From contig JAGBEG010000012.1 in assembly GCA_017937095.1 (NCBI GenBank), forward strand, positions 104,101 through 168,100: a stretch of 64,000 bases of DNA, given 5' to 3'. The translations under genes and the position numbers were made by a program. The stretch's first letter is position 1. Every line of letters begins with the position of its first letter. The notes under the pieces were generated by a model. The model searched no databases. It was not told the DNA's origin and was given only the letters and a program-made list of their open reading frames with translations. Source of the stretch: Roseburia sp. Lineage in GTDB: Bacteria > Bacillota > Clostridia > Lachnospirales > Lachnospiraceae. Below are positions 1-7,316 of the stretch, piece after piece.

Positions 1-859
1 TGCCGTTCATTTTCTGTAAATATGTACGGATTCCCATAATGAGAAGGCACTGTAAGGAAATATGCTGCTCCTCACAAAATTTCATCAGACGGCTTGTCGG
101 CTCTTCCTCCAGATGAAAAATATCAAGCGCTGAATCCACATTTCCGGTAGCCGACCGCGCCGACCGCGCCTTCGGATTCTTTTTTCTTTCTTCCAGCAGT
201 GCCGCCGGTCCCTCGATGCCGTTATAAATCGGCTCAGACTGTTCAATCAGCTTATAAAAATAGTCCCGGTCTCTCTGCTGCGCCTTGCTGCCAGCCTCAT
301 ATTCCAGATCCTTTTTCAACTGCTCAATATAGGAGCGCATCTCCCCCGGAAATTCCACGCCCTCATACATCCTGCTGCAGTAGATCTCAATGACGTCCCG
401 CAAAAAGCAGATGAGCGACTGCGCATCCAGCGTCAGGTGATCTCCCAGAAGATAGATTCCCTGATTGCCGTCAGGCGTCTTAATGATGACAATTTTATTC
501 ATCGGGGAGTCCTCGCGCTTAAAGGGAACTCTCGTCCACCCCTTCATGATTTCCTCCGCCTCTTCCATGGTCTTCCCCGTAAAATCCACGTAAGGGATTT
601 CACGGTCTTCCTTCTTCGCCACGTACTGATACCATTGTTCTTCTTTCCTGTCATACGCGAACCGCAGGCGCATCGCCTCGCAGCGCTCATATGCCTGATA
701 AATCGCCTCCCTGAGCACATCGATGTCCAGCTCATATTCAATCGTAAGACTTGTTCCGACATTCACGACCTCTTTTTTCGGACAGAAATCCAAATAGAAG
801 AAATGGAATTTCTGCGCCACCGTAAGCGGATAGGTCTGACAGCCTTTTCTTGTTTTCAT
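1..859 (-). CDS. Stand-alone condensation-domain protein, C-terminus cut by window edge
   Basis: The reading frame starts at an ATG at 859 with GGAGG six bases upstream and stays open to the left edge, giving about 286 residues. The fold family is suggested by the opening LTVAQKFHFF segment and by GDHLTLDAQS near residue 148. That lies where the HHxxxDG catalytic motif of NRPS condensation domains and related acyltransferases would be. The first histidine is replaced by aspartate and the final glycine is missing, so the motif is degenerate. No adenylation or carrier domain is visible on this side. It may acylate or condense a small substrate, or be a structural relative. The next upstream gene on the same strand encodes an alpha/beta hydrolase, about 100 bp away. 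Family call moderate, function unknown. Confidence 0.65.
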   Translation of the reverse strand, partial: MKTRKGCQTYPLTVAQKFHFFYLDFCPKKEVVNVGTSLTIEYELDIDVLREAIYQAYERCEAMRLRFAYDRKEEQWYQYVAKKEDREIPYVDFTGKTMEEAEEIMKGWTRVPFKREDSPMNKIVIIKTPDGNQGIYLLGDHLTLDAQSLICFLRDVIEIYCSRMYEGVEFPGEMRSYIEQLKKDLEYEAGSKAQQRDRDYFYKLIEQSEPIYNGIEGPAALLEERKKNPKARSARSATGNVDSALDIFHLEEEPTSRLMKFCEEQHISLQCLLIMGIRTYLQKMNG

Positions 860-962
860 ATCATCCTCCGTTCCAAAGCCGCTCACAGACAGAGCTCAGT
901 CTCCGCCCTGTGTCTCTGACAGCTTCTTTTGTCTGCACTACATTTTTGCTTCAACACTTTCA

Positions 963-1910
963 TTACAGCGTTTCCGTAAATTCATCCAACGCCTTTTCGT
1001 ATGCTTCCATGTCCTTAAAGTAGCTCTCCCCGTGCGCAGCGCCCTCCGCGATCCATTTTCTCTTGGGCGACGCGCAGCGATCATACAGTTCATGACACAT
1101 CGAAACCGGAACGAAAGTGTCCTTTGAACCGTGAATGAACAGAATCGGTACTTTCGCCTTTGCGACCTCCCGCTTCGCATTACACTCATCCATGCCGTAG
1201 CCCGCCAGCCTCCGGTTGAGCAAATCCGCTGCCGGTATCACCGGAAACGCCGGAAGATGGTACATGCTTTTTAACACATGGGTAAACACTTCCTTCGGGG
1301 AGGTAAAGCCGCAGTCCGACACGATTCCCTTTACCTGCGGCGGCAGCGGCAGTCCCGCCGCCATAAGCACGGTCGCTCCGCCCATCGAGATTCCGTGAAG
1401 CAGGATTTCCACATCCGCCCCGCACTTCTTAATCACCCAGTTGATCCACTTCATAGCATCTCTCCGGTCGAGACATCCAAAGCCGACATACTCCCCCTCG
1501 CTCTCCCCGTGTGCCCTCGCATCCGGATGAAGCATGGCGTAGCCCCGCTTGAAATAATAATCCGTCAGTCCGGTAAAATCAGCCAGCGCCCTGCTCGTGT
1601 AGCCGTGAAAACAGATGACGACCCGTTTCCTGCTGCTCTCTGTAATCGCCGGGAAATAAACTGCGTGCAGCTTCAGACCGTCAAACGACGTCTCATACAC
1701 ATCCTCGTGCGGCTGCGCAAGCATATATTCTTTCCTTTCCGCTAAAATGTCCGCATACTGCGACCAGTCCGTTCCCGCCATTTTCATGGTGCGCTCTAAG
1801 TCCACTTCATTTCTTTTCATGGTCCTGCCATAGAAATAGACCGTCTCCGCTACCGTTCCCACTGCCGCAAGCGCCCCGGCGCATGCAAGCTTTTTTCCTA
1901 ATCTCTTCAT
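963..1910 (-). CDS. Alpha/beta hydrolase, N-terminally membrane-anchored
   Basis: A serine hydrolase of the alpha/beta fold, about 315 residues. The nucleophile elbow is GISMGG near residue 175, the acid is the aspartate in HGSKDTFVP and the histidine lies in GAAHGES near the C-terminus. The oxyanion strand HGYTSR precedes them, as in the family. The first 25 residues are hydrophobic after a basic start, so it may be exported or tethered to the membrane. I use the ATG at 1910 because GGGAG lies five bases upstream; an ATG four codons earlier (1922) has no good ribosome site. Substrate unknown; such proteins are often annotated as esterases or acyl-peptidase-like enzymes. It may be co-transcribed with the condensation-domain gene. 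Confidence 0.85.
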   Translation of the reverse strand: MKRLGKKLACAGALAAVGTVAETVYFYGRTMKRNEVDLERTMKMAGTDWSQYADILAERKEYMLAQPHEDVYETSFDGLKLHAVYFPAITESSRKRVVICFHGYTSRALADFTGLTDYYFKRGYAMLHPDARAHGESEGEYVGFGCLDRRDAMKWINWVIKKCGADVEILLHGISMGGATVLMAAGLPLPPQVKGIVSDCGFTSPKEVFTHVLKSMYHLPAFPVIPAADLLNRRLAGYGMDECNAKREVAKAKVPILFIHGSKDTFVPVSMCHELYDRCASPKRKWIAEGAAHGESYFKDMEAYEKALDEFTETL

Positions 1911-2064
1911 TATTTCTCCCATAATTCGAATCCGCGACTTTCTGCTTCTTCATTTGAAATTCTATATGATTTTTTTGCCGCTGCTTTTCGATGCTGCCGT
2001 TTTTCCTGTATCTCTCTTTTGCTTTTATGTCTATGTCTTTCTGGCTGCTATTTTTTCGTTGCGG

Positions 2065-2481
2065 TTATTTTTTCTTTCCCGGTTTCTTCGCGCCGTCTTT
2101 CTCTGCACGTTCTTTCTCTGCACGTTCCTTCTCTGCCGCTTTCTTCTGCTTTAACTTCAGATCGATAATTTCCTTTAGGCGGAGCGCTTTTTCAATATCG
2201 CCCTCGACCTTCAGCTTCTGCGTCGTGAACGCCCATACCGGATCGATTTTACCCTCCGCGATCTTCATGAAGGTATCCGGATCGGAAATAAAATTTGCGT
2301 CCCGGTCATAATACTCATACGGCTCTACATAAAGCTGTCCGTCTTTTACCTCCACATAGAAGCAGCCGCCCGCCTCCTCGTCCTCGATGGAAAACTGGTA
2401 TGCCAGATGTTCTTTGATGTCACTGACATCCGTTCCCATAAATTTCCCTTTTATTTCATAGAAAAAATCTGCGTACGTCAT
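2065..2481 (-). CDS. SCP2 sterol-binding-domain-like protein
   Basis: A 138-residue cytosolic protein. The N-terminal 105 residues have the alternating beta/alpha pattern of SCP2 lipid-carrier domains, ending in a segment like LKVEGDIEKALRL that is typical of the family's last helix. The final 30 residues are almost only Lys, Glu and Ala, built from short repeats (AEKERAEKER), and are probably a flexible charged tail. It is transcribed away from the TetR gene at 2635 across a spacer with two palindromes, so it is the likely target of that regulator. SCP2 domains bind lipids or fatty acyl groups; the natural ligand here cannot be told. Confidence 0.75.
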   Translation of the reverse strand: MTYADFFYEIKGKFMGTDVSDIKEHLAYQFSIEDEEAGGCFYVEVKDGQLYVEPYEYYDRDANFISDPDTFMKIAEGKIDPVWAFTTQKLKVEGDIEKALRLKEIIDLKLKQKKAAEKERAEKERAEKDGAKKPGKKK

Positions 2482-2496
2482 TTTTTCCTCCTATTT

Positions 2497-2555
2497 TCGA
2501 CCGTCAGTCGATTTCCTTTTTCAACATAATAGCACACCATTCGACCGTTGGTCAA
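2497..2555. promoter_or_regulatory. Two TetR-type operator palindromes between divergent genes
   Basis: The first is TCGAC-5-GTCGA at 2497-2511; the second is TCGACC-3-GGTCAA at 2541-2555. Their centres are 44 bp apart, and both contain the half-site GACCGT. They resemble operators of TetR/AcrR proteins and lie between the SCP2-like gene and tetR. I infer autorepression plus control of the SCP2-like gene. Confidence 0.65.
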
Positions 2556-2569
2556 TTATATTTTTTCTG

Positions 2570-2598
2570 TTGTTCGCAATCTTTTGATGTGATACAAT
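2570..2598 (+). promoter_or_regulatory. Putative promoter of the tetR gene at 2635
   Basis: TTGTTC at 2570-2575, a 17-base spacer and TACAAT at 2593-2598. It lies just downstream of the second operator, so bound repressor would crowd the -35 element. Confidence 0.55.
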
Positions 2599-2634
2599 TA
2601 GCTAATACATCGGAAAACAAAAGGAGATTTTCAT

Positions 2635-3276
2635 ATGCCGGACAGAATGAAATCCGAAAAGATACTGGACGCGCTCCAGCAATTATTAGAAGAAAAGAGT
2701 ATTCAACATATTTCTGTAAGTGAAATTGCCGTAAAAGCCGGCATTGGAAAAGGAAGCATTTACTATTACTTTCCTTCAAAAGACGCGATTGTAGACGCGT
2801 TGGTCGAGCGCAGCTACGCCAAACCAATCGATACTGCCAAAAGTCTGTCCGCGCAGACCGGCGTTTCTTCTCTGACGCGGATGGCAATGCTGTTTCAGGC
2901 GTGCCGGACCTCCTCCGCCGCCTTTTTAAAACAGGACCATTCCGCGGCGGCAAGCACGCAGGAGCCTTCCGCCGCGGCAAGTGTGCAGGAGCAGGCTTTC
3001 CTGCATCAGAAATACTTAAAATATCTGATTTCCGAGCTAAAGCCTGCCCTGACCGACATCATCTCGCAGGGAATCGACTGCGGCGAAATCTGCTTCGACC
3101 GCCCCGCCGCGCTGGCGGAGATTGTTCTGATCGTGCTTGCGGTAAAGCTTGACAATTCGCTTGTCCCCTCTGCGCCGGAAGAGACAGAGGATACGATCAA
3201 AGGGCTGATCGCGCTGTTAGAAAAAGGCACCGGCGTGCCCGCCGGTGCCCTGGGATATCTGTCGCTGTTTAAATAA
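2635..3276 (+). CDS. TetR/AcrR-family transcriptional regulator
   Basis: 213 residues. The N-terminal helix-turn-helix is clear: ISVSEIAVKAGIGKGSIYYY followed by FPSKDAI, the standard TetR signature, at about residues 24-50. The C-terminal ligand domain is not recognisable beyond its helical character. It includes a direct repeat of about ten residues (AAASTQEPSAAASVQEQ) near residue 105, probably a recent duplication. AAGGAG lies at good distance from the ATG. The gene is divergent from the SCP2-like gene, and the two palindromes between them are the likely binding sites. Ligand unknown; a lipid-like inducer would fit the neighbour. Confidence 0.88.
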   Translation: MPDRMKSEKILDALQQLLEEKSIQHISVSEIAVKAGIGKGSIYYYFPSKDAIVDALVERSYAKPIDTAKSLSAQTGVSSLTRMAMLFQACRTSSAAFLKQDHSAAASTQEPSAAASVQEQAFLHQKYLKYLISELKPALTDIISQGIDCGEICFDRPAALAEIVLIVLAVKLDNSLVPSAPEETEDTIKGLIALLEKGTGVPAGALGYLSLFK

Positions 3277-3299
3277 GTACGGCTGCGGCAGAATTGGGT

Positions 3300-3941
3300 T
3301 CAGACTGCCGCTTTCGCCTGCTCTGTGCGTTTTACTTCCCGGAGAAATCCTATGTACATCACATCAAGGACAAAACAGATTATCCCTGTCACAATGATAA
3401 AAATATTTCCCTCTATCGCACCATAAATGGTGGGCGTCAGCGTTCCAATACACTTGCAGACCGCAATCGTCATCGTCTGCCCTCTGCTGCTCTTTCTGCT
3501 GTTTAACATATACAGATATGCGATGCTCATTGCCACATTCTGCAGATATGCAGAGTATTTTTCACCTTCCACATCCCCGAATTGTACAAGGAACAAAATC
3601 TGCAGCACGAAGCAGATGAACAGCACAAGCACAGTCCACGGAACAAACCATTTTTTTGCAAGAGGCGAGTCGAACTCCTCCTGTGCGAACCGAAACCATG
3701 TCACAACGATAAAAATGTCCAGCAGAAACCAACAGGTATTTGCAATCGCCTGCGCTCCAATGGACTTTCTCACAAACAAGTCCGTATACGCATAAATTCC
3801 CTCCCACGCGATATTCAGCCCCAGCGCAAATAAGGGCATACAATAGGTTTTCTGGCGAAATCCGGTTCGAATGCTGTCGATATAAACCACGGACCAGCAT
3901 ATACCGCTTGCCACAATCAAAAGGGAAATGATTATTTGCAT
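3300..3941 (-). CDS. Integral-membrane protein of the Pyr4/PaxB terpene cyclase type
   Basis: 213 residues with about seven hydrophobic segments. Two features match the fungal membrane terpene cyclases (Pyr4, PaxB): a LNIAWEGIY motif near residue 42, carrying a tryptophan-glutamate pair inside a helix, and an aspartate in the last helix (FVLDVMYIGFL) followed by a basic tail. In Pyr4 a glutamate and an aspartate at matching places were shown to be needed for cyclisation. Bacterial relatives exist but most have no assigned function. I start at 3941, where AGGAGAGG precedes the ATG; the longer frame to 3977 would place codons over the operator. No prenyltransferase or epoxidase gene is nearby, so the substrate is open. 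Other seven-helix membrane families remain possible. Confidence 0.65.
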   Translation of the reverse strand: MQIIISLLIVASGICWSVVYIDSIRTGFRQKTYCMPLFALGLNIAWEGIYAYTDLFVRKSIGAQAIANTCWFLLDIFIVVTWFRFAQEEFDSPLAKKWFVPWTVLVLFICFVLQILFLVQFGDVEGEKYSAYLQNVAMSIAYLYMLNSRKSSRGQTMTIAVCKCIGTLTPTIYGAIEGNIFIIVTGIICFVLDVMYIGFLREVKRTEQAKAAV

Positions 3942-3961
3942 CCTTTCCTCTCCTTTCTCTT

Positions 3962-4021
3962 CATTGACATGTGTCAATGTTTATGCTAGTATCATAAGCA
4001 GGATATTGACATATGTCAATG
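3962..4021. promoter_or_regulatory. Two operators with overlapping divergent promoters
   Basis: A perfect 16-bp palindrome ATTGACATATGTCAAT lies at 4005-4020 and a near copy with GTG in the middle at 3963-3978. Each supplies the TTGACA -35 element of one promoter. Rightward: TTGACA 3964-3969, 17 bases, TAGTAT 3987-3992. Leftward: TTGACA 4019-4014, 17 bases, TATGAT 3996-3991. The -10 boxes overlap, so the polymerases for the two genes exclude each other, and the repressor would cover both -35 boxes. Confidence 0.8.
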
Positions 4022-4058
4022 TTTTGCCGATAACTTGTACAAAAATGGAGAGATGTAA

Positions 4059-4616
4059 ATGTATACCGGAAACAATCCCACCGCTCTGCAGTCCAGACAA
4101 TGGTTTCTCGACTCCCTGATTGCGCTGATGCAGGAAATGCCTTACCAGGACATTACCATCCGGATGATTTGTAAACGTGCAGACCTGTCACGTCAGACCT
4201 TCTATAATCTGTTCGAAAATAAGGAAGAGATTTTGCACTGCTGCCTGCGGCAGCTCTATTTGGAAGAGTTTGACAAACTTTCTAAGAAAAATCATATTTC
4301 ACTGTATGATACCATTGAATCTTTTTCTGCTGTGCTCGAACATAACCGCACACTGCTGGCATTGATGATTGATAACCATCTGGAATCGGTGATAACCGTT
4401 GAAATTTCTAACTGTGTGACGCTTTTTGCAAACCGCTTTTCTATTCAGGGACCTGCGGACAATACCATGCCCTACGGCGTTGCCTTCTTGAGCGGCGCCC
4501 TCGCCCAGACGCTTGTTTTCTGGTTCAAGCAGGAAACGCCGCTCCCATTCACAGAGCTTTCCGATCTGCTGATGAAAATTCTTGCCGGAAAATATTATCA
4601 GGATTTTTCAGACTGA
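4059..4616 (+). CDS. TetR-family regulator, probable repressor of the membrane cyclase-like gene
   Basis: 185 residues. The DNA-binding part is ITIRMICKRADLSRQTFYNL followed by FENKEEI, at about residues 33-60, a TetR helix-turn-helix. The C-terminal half resembles the tetracycline-type regulators that end in a helical TetR_C domain, with a hydrophobic stretch AFLSGALAQTLVFWF. A GGAGAG site precedes the ATG. The gene is divergent from the Pyr4-like membrane protein, and the two TTGACATNTGTCAA palindromes between them make autoregulation and repression of the neighbour very likely. Confidence 0.85.
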   Translation: MYTGNNPTALQSRQWFLDSLIALMQEMPYQDITIRMICKRADLSRQTFYNLFENKEEILHCCLRQLYLEEFDKLSKKNHISLYDTIESFSAVLEHNRTLLALMIDNHLESVITVEISNCVTLFANRFSIQGPADNTMPYGVAFLSGALAQTLVFWFKQETPLPFTELSDLLMKILAGKYYQDFSD

Positions 4617-4746
4617 CATAAATACAGACTACAAGACAGCTTACAGTTCTTGCCAAATCCGCTTTTCCGTAGTAATGTGTAAGTAACCCATTTCGGATGA
4701 TTACGACAGCTTTATAGCTATAAGCAAAGTACGGGAGGAATCACTT

Positions 4747-6171
4747 ATGAAAAAGACTGCAAATTCCATGTCCAACATTGCGCGGAGCAACAAAACCGCC
4801 ATGCGCGCCCATCTGATCGACGTCGCTGTCATGGCAACGTTCTGTTTCCTGCAGGCCGCAGGCGGTCTGCAGCCCTGGTCTTATGTACTTGTAATCGCTC
4901 TTTTGGGTTTTGTCCCTGTTATCATCGAGTATTTTTGCTGGAGGCGCAATCACGAGACCCGCAGCATCAAGCCTGTGATGGCAATCGGCTTTTTTATTTT
5001 TTACACCTACGCGCTTTTTACCTCTTCCAATCAGTTCGTGTTCGTTTTTGCGATTCCGATAATTCTGGTCGCATCTGTTTTCAACGACGTAAAATATTCG
5101 CTGCTCCTTAACATCTGCGCCGTTCTTGAAAGTCTGATTCTTGTGATCGCCGGATCACAAACCGGAAAATTCGGCTACCTCGGAAGCGACTACGCTATCA
5201 TCCAGGTGGTAATTGTCATCCTCATCGGTATCTATGCACTGTTTACGACCCAGACCATAAATCAGAATTTCAATCAAGTGCTCGCGAATCTTTCTTCCCT
5301 GTCCGAGGAAATGAAATCGGGAATTATCGACATCAATACAGAGCTGGCGAAATTAAGCGACTCCTCCAAATCGACCCGCGCCGCCATGCAGGAGGTTTCT
5401 ACCGGCACAAGCGATACGGCGGACGCCGTACAGAACCAGTTATTACAAACGCAGTCCATTGGGCAGAAGACGGATGCTGTCTATACGTCTATCCAGCAGA
5501 TTTCTGAGAACATGCAGCAGACCTTAGCCGCTCTGTATATGGGAAATGAAAATGTTTCTTCTCTGGTACAGAAGGTGGACGCCTCTGTCGAAAACGGCAT
5601 TTCCGTTACAGCAAAATTAGAGACTCTGGAGCACCTCATCGAAGAAATGAACTCCATTACAGAACTGATCGGCAGCATCGCAAAGCAGAGCAACCTCCTC
5701 TCTTTAAATGCGCGGATTGAAGCTTCCCGCGCAGGTGAATCCGGGAAGGGATTTGCCGTTGTCGCCTCCGAATTTTCGGATATGGCTGCACAGACCGCCG
5801 ACGCCACAACGCACATCGATAAGCTGATTGGGACTATTTCTTCCGGGCTCCATGAAACAATGTCTGTCATCCAGCAGATGATTGACGGAATTAACGAAGA
5901 GAAGACCTCAACGGAACGTACTGCTGCAAGCTTTGATTCCATTCAGGAAAACACGCTTTCCATCCGGGATCATGTGGAGCTTCTTACCCGGAATATGGAG
6001 GAACTAAAGAACGCCAATTATCTTATTGCCGATTCGACTCAGACGATTTCCGCCGTGTCGGAGGAGGTTTCCGCCCATGCAGCGGAGACAATGACCGCAG
6101 AGGAGCGCAATGAGGAACTGCTCGGACAGATTCATGGAAAGATGCAGGGATTGGTGAAGCTGACGGAATAG
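4747..6171 (+). CDS. Methyl-accepting chemotaxis protein with multi-helix membrane sensor
   Basis: 474 residues. The N-terminal 170 residues form about six membrane helices with no large extracellular loop and no visible HAMP domain. The rest is the cytoplasmic signalling rod, with the hairpin-tip region IGSIAKQSNLLSLNARIEAS and GFAVVASEFSDMA near residues 310-345 that contacts CheA and CheW. GGGAGG lies eight bases before the ATG. It implies a chemotaxis system and, most likely, motility. The last 11 codons are also part of a duplicated block: the same DNA recurs 846 bp downstream together with a small toxin module. The ligand cannot be inferred; a membrane-embedded sensor suggests a hydrophobic or energy-state signal. 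Confidence 0.92.
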   Translation: MKKTANSMSNIARSNKTAMRAHLIDVAVMATFCFLQAAGGLQPWSYVLVIALLGFVPVIIEYFCWRRNHETRSIKPVMAIGFFIFYTYALFTSSNQFVFVFAIPIILVASVFNDVKYSLLLNICAVLESLILVIAGSQTGKFGYLGSDYAIIQVVIVILIGIYALFTTQTINQNFNQVLANLSSLSEEMKSGIIDINTELAKLSDSSKSTRAAMQEVSTGTSDTADAVQNQLLQTQSIGQKTDAVYTSIQQISENMQQTLAALYMGNENVSSLVQKVDASVENGISVTAKLETLEHLIEEMNSITELIGSIAKQSNLLSLNARIEASRAGESGKGFAVVASEFSDMAAQTADATTHIDKLIGTISSGLHETMSVIQQMIDGINEEKTSTERTAASFDSIQENTLSIRDHVELLTRNMEELKNANYLIADSTQTISAVSEEVSAHAAETMTAEERNEELLGQIHGKMQGLVKLTE

Positions 6172-6271
6172 CGGGCAATTTTAGCCCGCTGCTTCTGCAC
6201 TGTCAGGTTCAGGGAAGGCTAATTTCAAATTGCCCCTTGAAACAATTGATACACTATACTATAATTAAGAC

Positions 6272-6368
6272 ATAGAAAGAGAGTAACCGCCCACAAAGTG
6301 GTTAGCCCTCCGTTATATGACAAAATAAGTCACTCGTCCGGCCAAGACAAGAGTGGCTTATTTATTTT
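6272..6368 (+). ncRNA. Putative antitoxin RNA A, antisense to the 3' part of toxin A mRNA
   Basis: A near-ideal promoter (TTGAAA 6237-6242, 17 bases, TATAAT 6260-6265) should start a short RNA near 6272. It ends in a hairpin at 6324-6362 (AATAAGTCACTC pairing with GAGTGGCTTATT) followed by a T-rich run. A small CCAC-AAA-GTGG hairpin lies before it. The RNA runs against the end of the toxin gene on the other strand, the arrangement of TxpA/RatA and BsrG/SR4 in Bacillus. There is no open reading frame of note inside. Confidence 0.7.
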
Positions 6369-6454
6369 CGCTTGTTGTCCCTATCTATGTAGGCAAGCAG
6401 TGTAATTAAAAATGTTGCAAACAGAATCAAATCCTGAAATGAAAACATTTCCAT
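6362..6454 (-). CDS. Small hydrophobic toxin A (putative holin-like toxin family)
   Basis: 30 residues: a short N-terminus (MEMFSFQDL), one membrane helix (ILFATFLITLLAYI) and the charged tail DRDNKRK. Size, layout and the basic tail match the holin-like type I toxins of Firmicutes. GGGGAGG lies upstream of the ATG but can pair with CCTCCCC further up in the leader. The stop codon abuts the terminator hairpin shared with the antisense RNA. The tail is almost identical to toxin B (DRNNKRK), while the first half differs. It is expected to insert into the cell's own membrane if translated. Confidence 0.75.
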   Translation of the reverse strand: MEMFSFQDLILFATFLITLLAYIDRDNKRK

Positions 6455-6462
6455 CCGCACCA

Positions 6463-6551
6463 CCTCCCCTCTATTATTAGTTTGGGGAGGCTACCACTCT
6501 GTACACAATTACTCTCACAAATATTTTAACATAAGTGATTTTATTGCACAA
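6463..6551 (-). promoter_or_regulatory. Toxin A promoter and ribosome-site-hiding leader hairpin
   Basis: Leftward promoter TTGTGC (6551-6546), 17 bases, TAAAAT (6528-6523). In the leader, CCTCCCC made from 6490-6484 pairs perfectly with the Shine-Dalgarno GGGGAGG made from 6469-6463, with a 14-base loop. The same seven base pairs are kept in copy B. Blocking of translation in the full-length mRNA is the inferred role. Confidence 0.75.
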
Positions 6552-6700
6552 TTTCCGCTCAATATTTTTGTATAAAATGCACAAAATCCCGGGAATGCTC
6601 CAAATAAGCATCGCTGGGATTCCTTTTAATAATTCATTTTCAGCTTAAATGTTGGACGGCGAATTGAGGGAGACGTAGCCAGCAGATTTCTCTAACCGGA

Positions 6701-6983
6701 TTAAGTCCTCCAATGACACAACCCATGTGCGATGGTTGCTGCATCTATCTTTTTCATGAGACCGGAGAGTCGTTCCTAATTCCAAAACAGACCCCCGAAT
6801 CCTAAAAGCTCACTCCCCACGTCATGGTTCGGGATGCAGATATAGTTTCCATAGTGGTGTTTTCCGGCAATCACATGGAAATATGTGCCGCGGCCCGTGA
6901 TCTCTGCTTCATAACAGGTATCGGAATGGCTGATGAGCCGGAATTTCTCCCTGTCAGCGCTCTTTTCGTTTTTCTCTTCACGA
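6701..6983 (-). pseudogene. Remnant of a DUF6618-like mobile-element gene with an internal stop
   Basis: The frame encodes a stretch like GTYFHVIAGKHHYGNYICIP and ends in LFWN at a TAG (6778-6776). After the stop the same frame continues as ERLSGLMKKIDAATIAHGL and ends at TAA 6703-6701. I recall LFWNxERLS as the usual C-terminus of the DUF6618 proteins carried by Firmicute integrative elements, so the TAG is probably a nonsense mutation. The 5' end is also wrong: it runs into the duplicated chemoreceptor 3' end at 6984, and no proper start or ribosome site remains. It suggests that an element once occupied this spot. Confidence 0.6.
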
Positions 6984-7117
6984 AAAGATGCAGGGATTGG
7001 TGAATCTGACGGAATAGCGGGCAATTTTAGCCTGCTGCTTCTGCACTGTCAGGTTCAGGGAAGGATAATTTCAAATTGCCCCTTGAAACAATTGATACAC
7101 TATACTATAATTAAGAC

Positions 7118-7222
7118 ATGGAAAGAGAGTAACCGCCCACAAAGTGGTTAGCCTCTCGCAGTCAAGTTTTTAAGCCTGCCTTTGAACCGGCCAAGTACAA
7201 AGGTAGGCTTATTTATTTTCGC
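7118..7222 (+). ncRNA. Putative antitoxin RNA B
   Basis: The promoter is identical to that of RNA A (TTGAAA 7083-7088, 17 bases, TATAAT 7106-7111). The terminator hairpin at 7171-7212 keeps the position and the loop core CCGGCCAAG of copy A. Its stem has changed on both sides, to AAGCCTGCCTTT pairing with AAAGGTAGGCTT. Paired changes of this kind indicate selection on the RNA structure and suggest that each antitoxin matches its own toxin mRNA. Confidence 0.7.
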
Positions 7223-7308
7223 TTGTTATTCCTATCTATATAGGCAAGCAATGCGATTAGAAACGAACCACCTAAAAACAACAGGCTAAAGACTTCGTAT
7301 GTATCCAT
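7213..7308 (-). CDS. Small hydrophobic toxin B (putative holin-like toxin family)
   Basis: 31 residues starting MDTYEVFSLLF, a close match to the typical start of putative holin-like toxins, then one membrane helix and the tail DRNNKRK. It is a paralogue of toxin A: the C-terminal half (ALLAYIDRNNKRK versus TLLAYIDRDNKRK) is conserved and the N-terminal half is diverged. GGGGAGG lies 9 bases before the ATG inside a leader hairpin. It is probably silent unless the antisense RNA and the leader structure are both relieved. Confidence 0.8.
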   Translation of the reverse strand: MDTYEVFSLLFLGGSFLIALLAYIDRNNKRK

Positions 7309-7316
7309 CCGCACCA

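Larger units (their letters stand above)
6138..6624. repeat. Duplicated block, copy A: chemoreceptor 3' end plus toxin-antitoxin module
   Basis: This block recurs as copy B at 6984-7498, in the same orientation and starting 846 bp away. In the first 165 bases only a handful of positions differ. The copies then diverge around the antitoxin hairpin and the toxin N-terminus, and converge again over the toxin leader. The block ends in a 15-bp hairpin at 6585-6621. Confidence 0.9.

Noticed and set aside
437-919. 160-codon rightward open frame at the left edge
   Set aside because: It is opposite the condensation-domain frame, which has a good ribosome site and recognisable motifs.
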